In this document: positions 33,074-42,806 of the stretch, in pieces
How the letters are laid out: each line of letters begins with the position of its first letter
How positions within the stretch are numbered: the first letter of the stretch is position 1
From: Scalesia atractyloides
Lineage: Eukaryota; Streptophyta; Magnoliopsida; Asterales; Asteraceae
DNA: 64,000 nt
Assembly (NCBI GenBank): GCA_947069175.1
Contig: CAMTDV010000017.1
Span: 51,097,137-51,161,136, forward strand
Direction of reading: 5' to 3'
Program-made: the position numbers and the translations under genes
Notes under the pieces: model-generated
Database searches by the model: none
What the model saw: the letters and a program-made list of their open reading frames with translations, nothing else
What the model was told of the DNA's origin: nothing

Positions 33074-33195
33074 GAGTATGTAAAAGACATTTGTTTAGTT
33101 CTTCACTAAACAACTCTGAGCTACGAACTGAAACTGGATCTTTTAAGAGCTGATCTTTTGTGTTAAACTGATTGTGAAGTCAAGTTTAAACGTGA

Positions 33196-33212
33196 CCAAG
33201 CTCTGACTCCAA
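33196..33212 (-). other. Degenerate primer binding site
   Basis: Minus strand TTGGAGTCAGAGCTTGG resembles TGGTATCAGAGC of the iMet-primed elements and lies 120 bp upstream of the gag-like frame. Confidence 0.45.
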
Positions 33213-34480
33213 TTATTAGAAATTGAGTTTCTTTGTTTGCAAACAAGTATTGATTATCACAATAATATACAAACTAGGAGTTATCATCAACGATTGTTTT
33301 TCATTAATCATCACAGATTCAAATGTTTTACCAACGATTAACCCTACAAAATCTCGCTCAACTGATTACACAAACAAACTGTAGGTCCCTGGTTCGGCGT
33401 TCTAGACGGAAGTTTGGGCATAATATGACAATTTTGGTAGAATGTTATTAAGATATGAGTAGAAATAGAATTAGCGGAAGCTTCATTCATTCATACCTAA
33501 AGAGTATACATCTTGTCACGAACACAAGACACTATTTCGGTAGAATGTTATTAAGAAATGACAATTTTGGTAGAATGTTATTAAGAAATGAGTAAAAACT
33601 TATGTTCTCATGAACACAAGACACTATTTATAGACAAGTTCCACCTTCGTGCGAAGATAGATATTTACCTTCGTGCGAAGGTAGCTTACCTTCGCGCAAA
33701 GGTAGCTTACCTTCATATGAAGGTAACTTTACAACCCCGTATCATTCGCACTTAGGTCGTGTGTTTGTACCTAATCTATACAATATTCAACACACGCTCT
33801 ATCTAGTCTATTCGATAATAACGGACACAAAAGTGCATCAACACAAACCAGTTCGTACAAGAGAAAATGTGAGTGTGTGTGTGATAAATAGATCACTAAC
33901 AGGTGTGACGTATTTATACAAGTACGAAAGCTCTGTTATGAGATCAGCGGGCGTCACCCTGATAGTGACATTTAACATTCCTATTAGAAAAGATTCTCAG
34001 ATGTTTGCAAACATCTGAGCAACCTTATCATATGTTCTAGGCTATACTAAAACATTGATGAAATAAGTACTGTTATATTGAGAAAACACAGTCTAAACTA
34101 TCCTCTGATGCAGTTGTCCAAACATTTTTTTCGCCTAACAGATGTTTGTTCTTCTTCAACAAACCTTGGCTTGATCAGGGCTTTGATCTTCAACAGATGC
34201 TAGTCTTCGAAAGATGCTTCTACTCATAAAAAATGGTTCCAAGTCTTCATCAGATGTTAGCCATGCGCTTAACAGGTGTTCTGAATAGTTGTTCAAGATT
34301 CACTATCTTTGGGGAGAGTTTGGTTCAGTCTTTTGCTTATTTCTTGATCAGTGGATCATACTTTGGCTTTTGCATATCATCTGTTCTTTTGTAGGTCCAA
34401 CAAAAAGAGGTCTCCAAAGTCCTCTATTTAACCACCTTATTTGATGTTTTGTCATGATTATATAATATGCTTTCAAGACT
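33213..34480 (-). repeat. Probable copia LTR remnant (antisense)
   Basis: Lies upstream (minus sense) of the primer-like site. It contains TATAAATA (minus, 33625-33632) with four palindromes immediately upstream (33642-33725). Direct words such as ACAATTTTGGTAGAATGTTA and AACACAAGACACTATTT recur at 33420-33640. LTR outer end not found. Confidence 0.45.
33642..33725. repeat. Palindrome array TACCTTCGTGCGAAGGTA, four units
   Basis: Units at 33642, 33666, 33687 and 33708. The last three are spaced exactly 21 bp. Variants: TACCTTCGCGCAAAGGTA and TACCTTCATATGAAGGTA, the latter still a perfect palindrome. The nearest unit is 9 bp from the TATAAATA at 33625-33632. The core TTCG-NN-CGAA matches that of the CAAGTTCG arrays, but the arms differ. 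Confidence 0.9.
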
Positions 34481-34528
34481 TATACCCTTGAAAAATAGTA
34501 AATGACCAAAGTTTCCCATCCAATAGGC

Positions 34529-34530
<2 letters not shown>

Positions 34531-34577
<47 letters not shown>
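34531..34577. repeat. (TA)n microsatellite
   Basis: About 23 TA units; left flank of the foldback element at 34578. Confidence 0.95.
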
Positions 34578-34583
<6 letters not shown>

Positions 34584-36129
34584 AGGTTATTGTAAAAAGA
34601 CCAAAAGTGTGAGAAAGATAAGAAAGAATCTCAACCATTGGATCTAAATTAATTGAAAAGGGTAATCAAGTAATTTTATCATTGATTTAATTAATTCAAA
34701 ACCTTCCATAAACCGCAACCCTAATTTATAGGAATACCGAATAACACTGCAAACACCATTCAACACGTATATAACACCATTCAATAATTAGAGTTAAGTT
34801 CTGGTGAAAATAAAATTAACGTACTAAACGTACAAATTGAAAGAAAAGTCAAAAAACGCGGTGGCTTTTTCGTAATATATGGTCGTAGGGTAATTATCAA
34901 AATTACTCTACAGGATCATTTGTAGAGTGATTTTGGTCTTATAGAGTAATTTTGAAAAATGTTCATGTAGAGTAATTTTGATCTTGTAGAGTAATTTTGT
35001 AAAATGTTGTTGTATAGTAATTTTGATAAAAAAAACCTACCCCCACCCCCAAAAACCTAAAAAAAACCTAACCCCCCACCCCACCCCCCAAAAACCTAAA
35101 AAAACCTAACCCCCACCTCTCAAAAACCTAAAAAAAAACAATTAAAAGCTAAAAAACTAAACCATAAAGCTAAACCCCATAACTAAATGCTAACAAAATT
35201 ACTCTACAGGATCATTTTACAAAATTACTCTACAAGAACATTTTACAGAATTACTCTACAAAAGATCAAAATTACTCTACAAAAGATCAAAATTACTCAA
35301 CAAGAACATTTTACAAAATTACTCTACAAGACCAAAATCACTCTACAAATGATCCTGTAGAGTAATTCTAAAGACCAAATATTTACGAAAATGCCACCGC
35401 GTTTTTTGGCTTTTCCTTCAGTTTTTACGTTTTGTACATTAATTTTATTTGTATTTGATCTTTAGTCTTAATAATTATATAACACCCTTCAATAAGTATA
35501 TAACACCATTCAAACTATATAACACCATTTTAAATATTTTTATAAAAACACTAGAATAACACTGCAACAACCATTCAGCACATATATAACCCCATTCAAT
35601 AATTATATAACACAACTGCAACAACCATTCGGCGCATATATAACACCATTCAATAAGTATATAACACCATTCAATAATTATATAACACCATTCAACACAT
35701 ATATAACACCATTCAATAAGTATATAACACCATTCAATAATTATATAACACCATGAACTGAAACAAAAAACAATTAACTGAAACATTCGATTGAACGTAA
35801 TTTTTTTCTGTATATAAGTATTGTAATATGGTACTCATATTAAAGATTAAAAAACACTCGTTATTATGGTGTAATTTTAAAAAAATAACGAGTTACGTAT
35901 AAGAGGCGTTTAAAAAAATAAAAGGGAAACTTGCATGTGGATTGCATGTGACTTTCTAAATTTAAAAATGTTAATTTTACCTTTATACCCTTAATCTAGA
36001 AAATTAATTATTTTAATTGTTATATTATTTACAAGATTTCCATCAAGATCTCAACCATTAGATTAAAAATCTAATGGTTTAGAGTCTTTATTACCATTCT
36101 CACACTTTGGGCCTTTCTACATGATCCTC

Positions 36130-36132
<3 letters not shown>
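34578..36132. mobile_element. (TA)n-flanked foldback element (about 1.55 kb) with a nested inverted repeat
   Basis: Ends AGGGTAAGGTTATTG ... and, from the right, GTAGAGGATCATGTAG; both arms continue AAAGTGTGAGAA ... CCATT(G/A)GAT over about 65 bp. (TA)n lies on both sides. Inside, an inverted repeat (about 34793-34925 against 35335-35465, including AAAACGCGGTGGC) encloses TGTAGAGTAATTTTG repeats, suggesting a second element nested in the first. No transposase ORF. Placed with Micron-like, microsatellite-associated elements by structure only. Confidence 0.7.
35475..35756. repeat. Tandem repeat TATATAACACCATTCAAYA (about 20-25-bp units)
   Basis: About a dozen copies of AACACCATTCAATAA(G/T)TATAT with small changes. 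An antisense ORF over it merely reads the repeat. Confidence 0.9.
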
Positions 36133-36164
<32 letters not shown>

Positions 36165-36274
36165 AAAGAAACTGGATGACATTTGTCAAAATTCTAGGCG
36201 ATCTAATCTTTGGTTTTCCGGTCTCTCTTCTAATAAATTATGGATAATAATTATTTAACTACTGATAGTTATAA

Positions 36275-36525
36275 TATTTAACAAAATAATTCGATATGAA
36301 ATTATTTATGAATTTTATAAATAAACGTATTTTTACATAAAAACTTATATTTAAATTTCCAAATATTACAAATTTGAAAATTATATTCGTTAAAATATTA
36401 TTAACAAAAGAATTTGATATGAAATTATTGATGAATTTTATAAATAAACGTATTTTTATATAAAAACTTATATTTAAATCTCCAAATATTACTAAATTGA
36501 AAATTATATTCGTTAAAATATTATA
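36275..36525. repeat. Tandem duplication, 123-bp unit, two copies
   Basis: GATATGAAATTATT(T/G)ATGAAT at 36293 and 36416, each followed by the same AAACGTATTTTTA(C/T)ATAAAA stretch. AT-rich, non-coding. Confidence 0.85.
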
Positions 36526-36837
36526 AAAAAGAATTATGATAACAACTGTTTTATTAGTGATTTCTAGAAATTTTCAAATATTTTATGTGGTTGAATTGTT
36601 TTAACGGTAAAAATATAGTGAATAATAAAAAATAAGTGGTATTAAATTTTTTTTTTTTAAATTTAGTCGTTAATTTTGGATGTATATTTATAATTGTAAT
36701 TTAAATGAACTTAATTGTGTATGGTATTTAAAGAAGTAAATATACTTAAGTTGACATAACATTTATCAATTATATAAAAAAAAGTTAATACACCATTGAA
36801 AAATAATGTTTTAAAAATATACTAGAACAATTCATAC

Positions 36838-37059
36838 TAGATTTGAGCAAATGGTACCCGGTATCGGTATTGAACCGTTATCGAATTTACCGAACCGGAT
36901 ACATTTTCTGTACCGATTTGGTACCGAATTTTGACATTTCCGATACCAGCATTTACTGGATTTTACCCTCAAATACGAACCGTACCGTACCGGATATATT
37001 CGGTTCCGATACTTACTTTTAAGGATTTTCGATATCAGTCGGTATCAAACTCATCCCTA
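36838..37059. mobile_element. hAT-type MITE (222 bp)
   Basis: The right end (inverted) TAGGGATGAGTTTGATACCG pairs with a degraded left end TAGATTTGAGCAAATGGTACC. Flanks ATTCATAC (36830-36837) and TTTCATAC (37060-37067) give a 7/8 target duplication. The interior is rich in GGTACCG/CGGTATC words. Confidence 0.7.
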
Positions 37060-37330
37060 TTTCATACAAGCTAATTCTCAATTCTATACTCTTCCTTTTT
37101 CCTTTTTTATATTGTGTGACTAAAGCAAATGCCCAGACACCTAATCGTTCACCTGTTGAGCCTTTTGATCACCATTGATTGGGCTTGGGCTGCTAAGCTT
37201 GGCCCAAGTTTGATGTGGTTGCTAGTAACTGAGTGAAAGCCCATATAACAAGGTTCATAACAATATGAGAACATTATATTTTTATATCACCCGTCAAATA
37301 CATAGTTTTATTCAACTTATGCAATACATA

Positions 37331-37511
37331 AAAAAGAGTAAATGCACGGTACCCCTGACCGCGAGAGGGTTCTCCCTCCCCAATCTAGCTTAGCCTCATA
37401 GCTGTCTGGCGGTTACTACCCAGCAGGACTATTCGGGCCGAGCTGGACTCGAACCCGCGTCCTCCCGTTTGGAATGGGTGAGGCTGGCCACTGGGCTGAC
37501 ACCCCGTGGTT
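37331..37511 (-). mobile_element. tRNA-derived SINE
   Basis: On the minus strand: GGGGTGTCAGCCCAGTGGC (A box near 37488-37502), B box GGTTCGAGTCC (37445-37455), a tRNA-unrelated body, and a short T tail (CTCTTTTTT). Flanked by a 17-bp duplication with one mismatch, AACTTATGCAATACATA (37314-37330) and AACTTGTGCAATACATA (37512-37528). The T-rich 3' end resembles Au-type plant SINEs. Confidence 0.88.
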
Positions 37512-37827
37512 AACTTGTGCAATACATAGTTTTGTTTAAAACATATTTTTTTCTATTTCTAATTATATAATATTATATTTATTCAACTTGTGTAATACAA
37601 AATGTAGGAAGCCATATCCTTGTGACACGTGACAATTAGTTATTTTAATCAAAGGGCATGATGACAACTTGATAATTATTTTAATTATAGAATATTATAT
37701 CCTAAATTAACTAATGAGAATTTTAAGGAAACTGAATATTTCTTTGATTTCAAATGCGACGGTTATCAATGATTATAATACGATCGCTACAACATATTCA
37801 CATTCAATTCGTATTTCATCTGATTAG

Positions 37828-38032
37828 TCACATTGTGTTTTATCACTATAACACACTACTATGAACACATCTACGTTGTGTTTTAGCAGTCAGTAACTAG
37901 CTTGCCACGTTGTGTTTTAGCAGTCATTAATTAACAGTAACTAGTTCGTCACATTGTGTTTTATCATAAACAAATTTTTGACGTTATGTTTTAGCAGTCA
38001 GTCACTAGTTCGTCACATTGTGTATTATGACT
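37828..38032. repeat. Imperfect repeats of CACGTTGTGTTTTAGCAGTC
   Basis: Six variants of the ACRTTGTGTTTTA phrase, several followed by GCAGTCAGTAACTAG(T/C)T. No coding signal. Confidence 0.75.
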
Positions 38033-38782
38033 AAAACACACTACATGAAATAAATATATTTGTTCTCTAAAAAAAGAAATAACGGAACCCTAGATCTGAT
38101 TTATCTGGTATGATTTGGTGATTTTAGAGGTGGGAGATTAGAGAGAGAGAGAGAGATAGAGAGAAAATCGCAACATATATGGAGGTGCTTTTATGACAGT
38201 TATTTCTTTATTTAAAATAAGTTAAATGATACATTTACCCCTAATCAATTAAATTAGCTTATTTTCTTGACACACATATTATCAAAATGTCACCAAAATG
38301 ATCTTAACCATCAAACACACTTATCCAATAGTCAAGATCACTTCCTACACTTTATAGAAAAACACATTTTGTCGAGAAATCCACCCTAGTTGTTTAGATG
38401 CTCACAAATTTGAATAGCTTTCATTTTTAAATAGTGTAGAGAATTTTAAATTTTTGTTGTTACCAAATTGAGTTAAAAGTTATTGAATTATTAATTGTGT
38501 TGCTGATAAATTTGTTTTTGTTTGAGGTATTTTAGGTGATTTTTCTGTTGATAAAAATATATAGTCTATTTATTTGTTTATTTCGGATTTACATGAGATT
38601 AAATACACATGTCATATGTAGCACGTGAGGATTGATATGTTAACTAGAGTTGTAACATATATCTAATATAAATAAGAAAACTAACATAAGTACTAAAGAA
38701 CATATCACAAAAAGATTGATAAAATAACAGGGCTTCGGGTTGTAAACTATTGCCCTCGTCGCATCTCGCATGTTTCCTACTA

Positions 38783-38800
38783 GTATATATATATATATAT
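38783..38800. repeat. (TA)n left of a foldback element
   Basis: TATATATATATATATATA immediately before AGGGTTAGGATC. Confidence 0.9.
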
Positions 38801-39070
38801 AGGGTTAGGATCATGTGAGAAACACTAGGCTAATTGAGAAACTTGAGAAGCATTCTGGACCACACATTTTCTCAAAGCATTTTGTAATATATACATAGGT
38901 ATAGTTTAAAGCTGACTATATACATATGTTTATAATTCAATATACATATATCTATATAATCAATTTTAAACTATACATATATGTATATTACTAAAGGCTT
39001 AGAGAACTGTGTGACCCAGAATACTTCTCAAGTTTCTCAAATATAGTGGACTTCTCTTAAGATCCCTACC

Positions 39071-39071
<1 letters not shown>
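38801..39071. mobile_element. (TA)n-flanked foldback element (271 bp)
   Basis: Terminal inverted repeats of about 58 bp. The left AGGGTTAGGATCATGTGAGA ... GAGAAACTTGAGAAG matches the complement of the right end, GGGTAGGGATCTTAAGAGA ... GAGAAACTTGAGAAG. (TA)n on both sides; AT-rich centre. Confidence 0.8.

Positions 39072-39072
<1 letters not shown>

Positions 39073-39133
<61 letters not shown>
39073..39133. repeat. (TA)n microsatellite between two foldback elements
   Basis: About 30 TA units shared as flank by the elements at 38801 and 39134. Confidence 0.95.
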
Positions 39134-39136
<3 letters not shown>

Positions 39137-39510
39137 AGAGGATCATGAGAAAACTGCTTAAATGTGAGAAAACTAGAAAACTAATTAAAAAAAGCCAAAA
39201 AAGCATAAAAAACATACATTTTTTTTTCGTTTTACAATTTTTTTTATAAAAAAATCGCTGCTTTTTATATATAAAAAACTTTTTTTTTAAAATTTGTACT
39301 ATGTGCACTATATGTGTACTACACATGTGCATTATATGTATATGTTGCACATGTGCATTATATGCCTTTTGTTTTTTTAAGTTTTTTTATATAATATATG
39401 TAGCGATTTTTTATTAAAAAAATCAAAAAAAAAGCTTTTGACATGTTTTTTTGGCTTTTAGTTAGTTTTGGTTTTCTCATTTAAACTAGTTTTCTTATGG
39501 TCCATCCCCT
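39134..39510. mobile_element. (TA)n-flanked foldback element (377 bp)
   Basis: The left end AGGAGAGGATCATGAGAAAA and the complement of the right end AGGGGATGGACCATAAGAAAA continue into GAGAAAAC on both arms (about 45 bp). (TA)n borders both ends. The ORF across it (39066-39350, minus) is only translation of A/T runs. Confidence 0.75.
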
Positions 39511-39540
39511 ATATATATATGTATATATATATATATATAT

Positions 39541-40171
39541 ATTAGTAGGAAACCCGCGCGATGCGGCGATAGCGAAAATTTACAACATCGTAATTGTTTT
39601 CAGTTATATTATCAATCGTCTCGTGACATATTATGTAGTACGTTTGTTAGTTTTCTTACTCGCAGCATCGGTTTGGTCAATCTATGTCATTTGCGTTACA
39701 AATCTCAATTAAATAACAAGGAACACACGAATAAGTGTATTTTTTAATTGTGTATCTTGGCTGATGAATTTTAAAGCCAGCCTGTATAGAGTACAAAGTG
39801 TTATTAGCATGACTAAAATATGTCATTAGCTTTAAAGTCATAAAGTTTTATATAAGCATCTAAAATTCGCACTACAAAAAGTAATGTCTAAACTGTTGTT
39901 TAATTAACTATTTACACACCATTCTCCTTGTAGAACACAGTGCGTATACTCACTCATTGATGGTGGCGCCACCTAATCTCCAACCCTTGTTCACATTTGA
40001 ATAAAAATCATGAAAAGATAATTAGGTTTGGAAACAGTTACAAATTCCCAAAGAGCAAAATGTCTAAAGATAGTGGTGGCAAGCTTGGAGAGTCGAACGG
40101 GTTGGGTAATGGTTTAAAACGGATGGGCCCGGTAAGGCGGGTTGGCAACGTTCATGTGACAGATTTACTGC
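39541..40171. other. Spacer without a recognised gene
   Basis: AGTAGGAAACCCGCGCGATGCGGCGA at 39543-39568 is an inverted partner of sequence at about 38725-38782. The two foldback elements may therefore have inserted into one older repeat. Otherwise featureless. Confidence 0.4.
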
Positions 40172-40381
40172 ATGCAAACTAGAGATGGGCATAATCGGGT
40201 TTTATTATTACCCGGAACCGGTTCCAACCCGGACCCGGTTCTGCTTGGATGTCATTTGACCGGGTATGGTGTGGAACCGGGTCCAGTTTCTACCCGGGTT
40301 CACACCCAAGAATATGGAACCGTGTAGAACCGGGTACGGGTATTATGGAACCGGGTATGGTGTGGAACCGGGTATGGTGCG

Positions 40382-40592
40382 GAACCGGTTCCTGACAGTA
40401 AAACCTGACTTTTTTACTGTTCAGAACCGGTTCCTGACAGTAAACCCTGACTTTTTACTGTTCAGAACCGGTTCCTGACAGTCGAAAACCTGACTTTTTA
40501 CTGTTCAGAACCGGTTCCTGACAGTAAAACCTGACTTTTTTACTGTTCAGAACCGGTTCCTGATAAATGTTACCGTTGGGAACCGGTTCCTG
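40382..40592. repeat. Palindrome array GGAACCGGTTCC plus hairpin, about 42-bp units
   Basis: GAACCGGTTCCTGA recurs at 40382, 40424, 40465, 40507, 40550 and 40580. Most units also hold ACAGTAAAA ... TTTTACTGT, a second inverted repeat. The array ends about 20 bp upstream of the TATA box at 40613. Confidence 0.9.
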
Positions 40593-40612
40593 ACAGTCGA
40601 AATCGATTTTTT

Positions 40613-40620
40613 TTATATAA
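40613..40620 (+). promoter_or_regulatory. TATA box of the BED gene
   Basis: TTTTATATAAACCCC, 89 bp upstream of the ATG at 40709, followed by an A/C-rich 5' UTR-like stretch with CATCATCAACTT. Its place right after the palindrome array suggests a compact working promoter. Confidence 0.6.
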
Positions 40621-40708
40621 ACCCCTCCCTACTTACCATTTCAAAACTTAACACTCACCATCATCAACTTACAAAATCAATCATCTTCTAAATTCTTGCA
40701 AAATACTT

Positions 40709-40954
40709 ATGGCATGCAACGACGAAGTTGTTACGGTCTTAGAGACGAAAAGAAACCCAGCTATATGGAAGAATTTTGATCTCTGTTTAATGTCCGATAG
40801 CCACGAGATGGCTAGATGCAAAGCTTGCGGAAAATTTATGAAGGCCGCAGCCAACTCAACCCTTAAGAAACACACTGAGCGGCATTGCCCAGTGACGAAG
40901 GCAAAGAAAAATGAGACGGGAGAAGGTTCCGGCACCGGTTCTTCAAATGTTTGA
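40709..40954 (+). CDS. BED-type zinc-finger protein of a hAT element (81 aa)
   Basis: Predicted DNA-binding protein. Residues 17-60 fit the BED finger: aromatic W20 and F23 (PAIWKNFDL), C37 and C40 in MARCKACGK, the NSTLKKH signature, then H55 and H59/C60 (KKHTERHC). BED fingers sit at the N-terminus of hAT transposases and bind subterminal repeats. Here the ORF stops 21 residues later (GEGSGTGSSNV), so the catalytic domain is absent. The ORF is uninterrupted, has ATGG start context, a TATA box 89 bp upstream and AATAAA at 40980-40985. It could be a relic of an internally deleted transposase, or a selected short repressor or host-recruited protein. Function is inferred from the family only. 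Confidence 0.75.
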   Translation: MACNDEVVTVLETKRNPAIWKNFDLCLMSDSHEMARCKACGKFMKAAANSTLKKHTERHCPVTKAKKNETGEGSGTGSSNV

Positions 40955-40979
40955 TGTAACCCGTTTGGTTTGGTGTTTT

Positions 40980-40985
40980 AATAAA
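40980..40985 (+). terminator. Polyadenylation signal of the BED gene
   Basis: AATAAA 25 nt after the stop codon, followed by TTTGTGTAATGTTTCTTTC, a plausible plant 3' end. Confidence 0.5.
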
Positions 40986-41328
40986 ATTTGTGTAATGTTT
41001 CTTTCTATTGTGTTTGTTATTTTTGATTTTTATTATTAGTTAAATTGATAAATAAAAATAGTAATAATAATCGGTTAAAATTAAAAAAACAAAAAATTAA
41101 CCAGTTACAAAAAAAAAATTACTCAGAACCAGGTAGGAACCGGGTACGGGTAGGAACCGGGTACGACCCGATTCAAATGGTAAAATTGTGGAACCGAGTT
41201 GGGACCAACGGGTATTTTGAACCCGGAACCGGTTCTACTTAATGTCGGGTAGGAACTGGAACCGGTTCCAGTTCGGTTCTACCGGTTCTGGTTCGAAACC
41301 GGTTTTTATGCCCATCTCTAATGCAAAC

Positions 41329-41694
41329 TCCATAATCATTTGATTAAAAAAATTAATTACTAAAATATGTTTTTGTACTCATACTAAACAAACTATCTAA
41401 TTACAAAAGCTCATGAATAAAAAAAAGTCTAATATGCTCGAGATTAATTGACCTCCCAATTTAATCCAGCATACAAATAATTTTTTTCTTCAATTAGAGA
41501 TGTGATTAACTTGTTTAGAATCCCTATCATTATACAATTTTCACTTTTTTACCATGAAAGAAGTCCTAAACCAAAAACACACATAAACCCTAACTTAAAC
41601 TGTGTGTTTTATAAACTCTAAATTAAAGAAAAAAATACATCAATCAGAGGCATCATAGTCAACAAATATCGCTAATCAAGTTAGCAAATATCAA
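41329..41694. other. AT-rich spacer between hAT and copia elements
   Basis: No gene or repeat recognised. Confidence 0.5.
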
Positions 41695-41822
41695 TTGAAT
41701 GTTAGTACATAATGTCTATGTCTTAGTATTGGATCGAGTCTATATAGTTTTGGCTAGATTATGCTAGAAATGAAGGGTATTTATGTAAATGGTACACAAG
41801 TTCGCATGGAATCATTATGTAA

Positions 41823-41888
41823 GATCAAGTTCGGCCGAACTTGATCAAGACAAGTTTGCCCGAACTTGATCTCCTCCCAGCGAACTTG
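41823..41888. repeat. Palindromes just upstream of the copia TATA box
   Basis: A 24-bp perfect palindrome (41823-41846) with the core AAGTTCGGCCGAACTT extended by GATC at each end. A second unit CAAGTTTGCCCGAACTTG is at 41851-41868, and a half unit CAGCGAACTTG ends at 41888, 7 bp before the TATA box. Confidence 0.92.
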
Positions 41889-41894
41889 TGTCAC

Positions 41895-41902
41895 TATAAA
41901 TA
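41895..41902 (+). promoter_or_regulatory. Copia LTR TATA box
   Basis: TATAAATA in CACTATAAATAGGTGAC; transcription would start near 41930. The same TATAAATAG context occurs in the antisense copia fragment (33625-33632). Confidence 0.75.
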
Positions 41903-42123
41903 GGTGACTTGATTTCTTCATTTGTAACTTCTGCAACTTTGTCACTCTGACGGCGAAGCTCTGCTGGATCTGGTTTTGACATGTATTGAACTTTAATGAT
42001 CAATAAAACAACGATTAAACAGTAAATCTTGCATATTCAGTTAATCTTGTCATATAATTTCCGCATGTATGGAAAATAGATACAGTTTAGGTTCCTAAGC
42101 TAAACGAGAGACGATCTAACAAG

Positions 42124-42136
42124 TGGTATCAGAGCA
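42124..42136 (+). other. Copia primer binding site (tRNA-iMet)
   Basis: TGGTATCAGAGCA, complementary to the 3' end of initiator tRNA-Met, two bases after the LTR. Confidence 0.93.
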
Positions 42137-42358
42137 ACGGTACCTAAATTGGTGCAACCATAGCAAGATCTACTCTTATTCTACCTCTTTCTATCATTTT
42201 TTTTAACTTTTTCTAGATAAAACAATGAATTCATGGATAAAAGTTGCTAATTTTTTAGTATGTCATGTAAAATACATTTATGGTAAACCCCTGAGAGTTT
42301 GGACATCAAATTCAAACGAATTGGTATCAAAAAGTTCAAAAAACCATGTTTTGCAAAT

Positions 42359-42739
42359 AAGCTTTGGCCGAACTTAACATCAAGTTCGCCCGGACTTGAT
42401 TAAAATTCTCTTATTTTCAATCAAGTTCGCCCGAACTTGACTGTTATTTCAAGGTTTATATACAAGTCCGCTCGAACTTACCTAACTTTCCTTCAATTTT
42501 ATCAAGATCGCCAGAACTTGATTAAAATTTGTTGAAAATTTAGCATAAGTTCGCCCGAACTTAACAATTCGCTTGAAAATCATACATAAGTTCGCCCGAA
42601 CTTAATCTGGAAGAAATTTTTCAAAAGTCTTCGCCCGAACTTAATCTGGAAGAAATTTTTCAAAAGTCAAACATAAGTTCGCACGAACTTGTGTAAAATC
42701 AATCTGGTTTCTTACAAACTGTAAGTTCGCCTGAACTTG
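42359..42739. repeat. Palindrome array in the copia leader (about 10 units)
   Basis: Units near 42359, 42381, 42422, 42463, 42503, 42546, 42587, 42627, 42674 and 42722. The outermost pair differs between copies (CAAGTT...AACTTG at 42422; TAAGTT...AACTTA at 42546 and 42587), so both sides changed together in some. All lie between primer site and gag and would be in the RNA leader. Confidence 0.92.
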
Positions 42740-42806
42740 TCAGTGTACTGATAATTTTTCAAAGTTTGTGAACGTGTGTTTTCAGTAAAATTCGTCAATT
42801 TTCAAG

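Larger units (their letters stand above)
40180..41320 (+). mobile_element. Non-autonomous hAT element carrying a BED zinc-finger gene (1141 bp)
   Basis: Terminal inverted repeats TAGAGATGGGCATAA ... TTATGCCCATCTCTA (the right end reads TTTATGCCCATCTCTA). A perfect 8-bp target duplication ATGCAAAC lies at 40172-40179 and 41321-41328. Subterminal regions hold many GGAACCGG(G/T) words, as expected for transposase binding sites. Inside: a palindrome array (40382-40592), a TATA box, an intact 81-codon ORF and a polyadenylation signal. No hAT catalytic or dimerisation domain is present, so it can move only with help from a related element. Confidence 0.92.
41700..42121 (+). repeat. Copia 5' LTR (422 bp)
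   Basis: TGTTAG ... CTAACA inverted ends, two bases before the primer site. Contains palindromes (41823-41888) and TATAAATA (41895-41902). The left flank TTGAA would be one half of the target duplication; the partner was not found. Confidence 0.9.

Noticed and set aside
35475..35786. Repetitive ORF with EWCYI units
   Set aside because: Simple translation of the TATATAACACCATTCAA tandem repeat.
39066..39350. ORF on the minus strand with an IYIYIY tail
   Set aside because: Reads through (TA)n and A/T runs of a foldback element.
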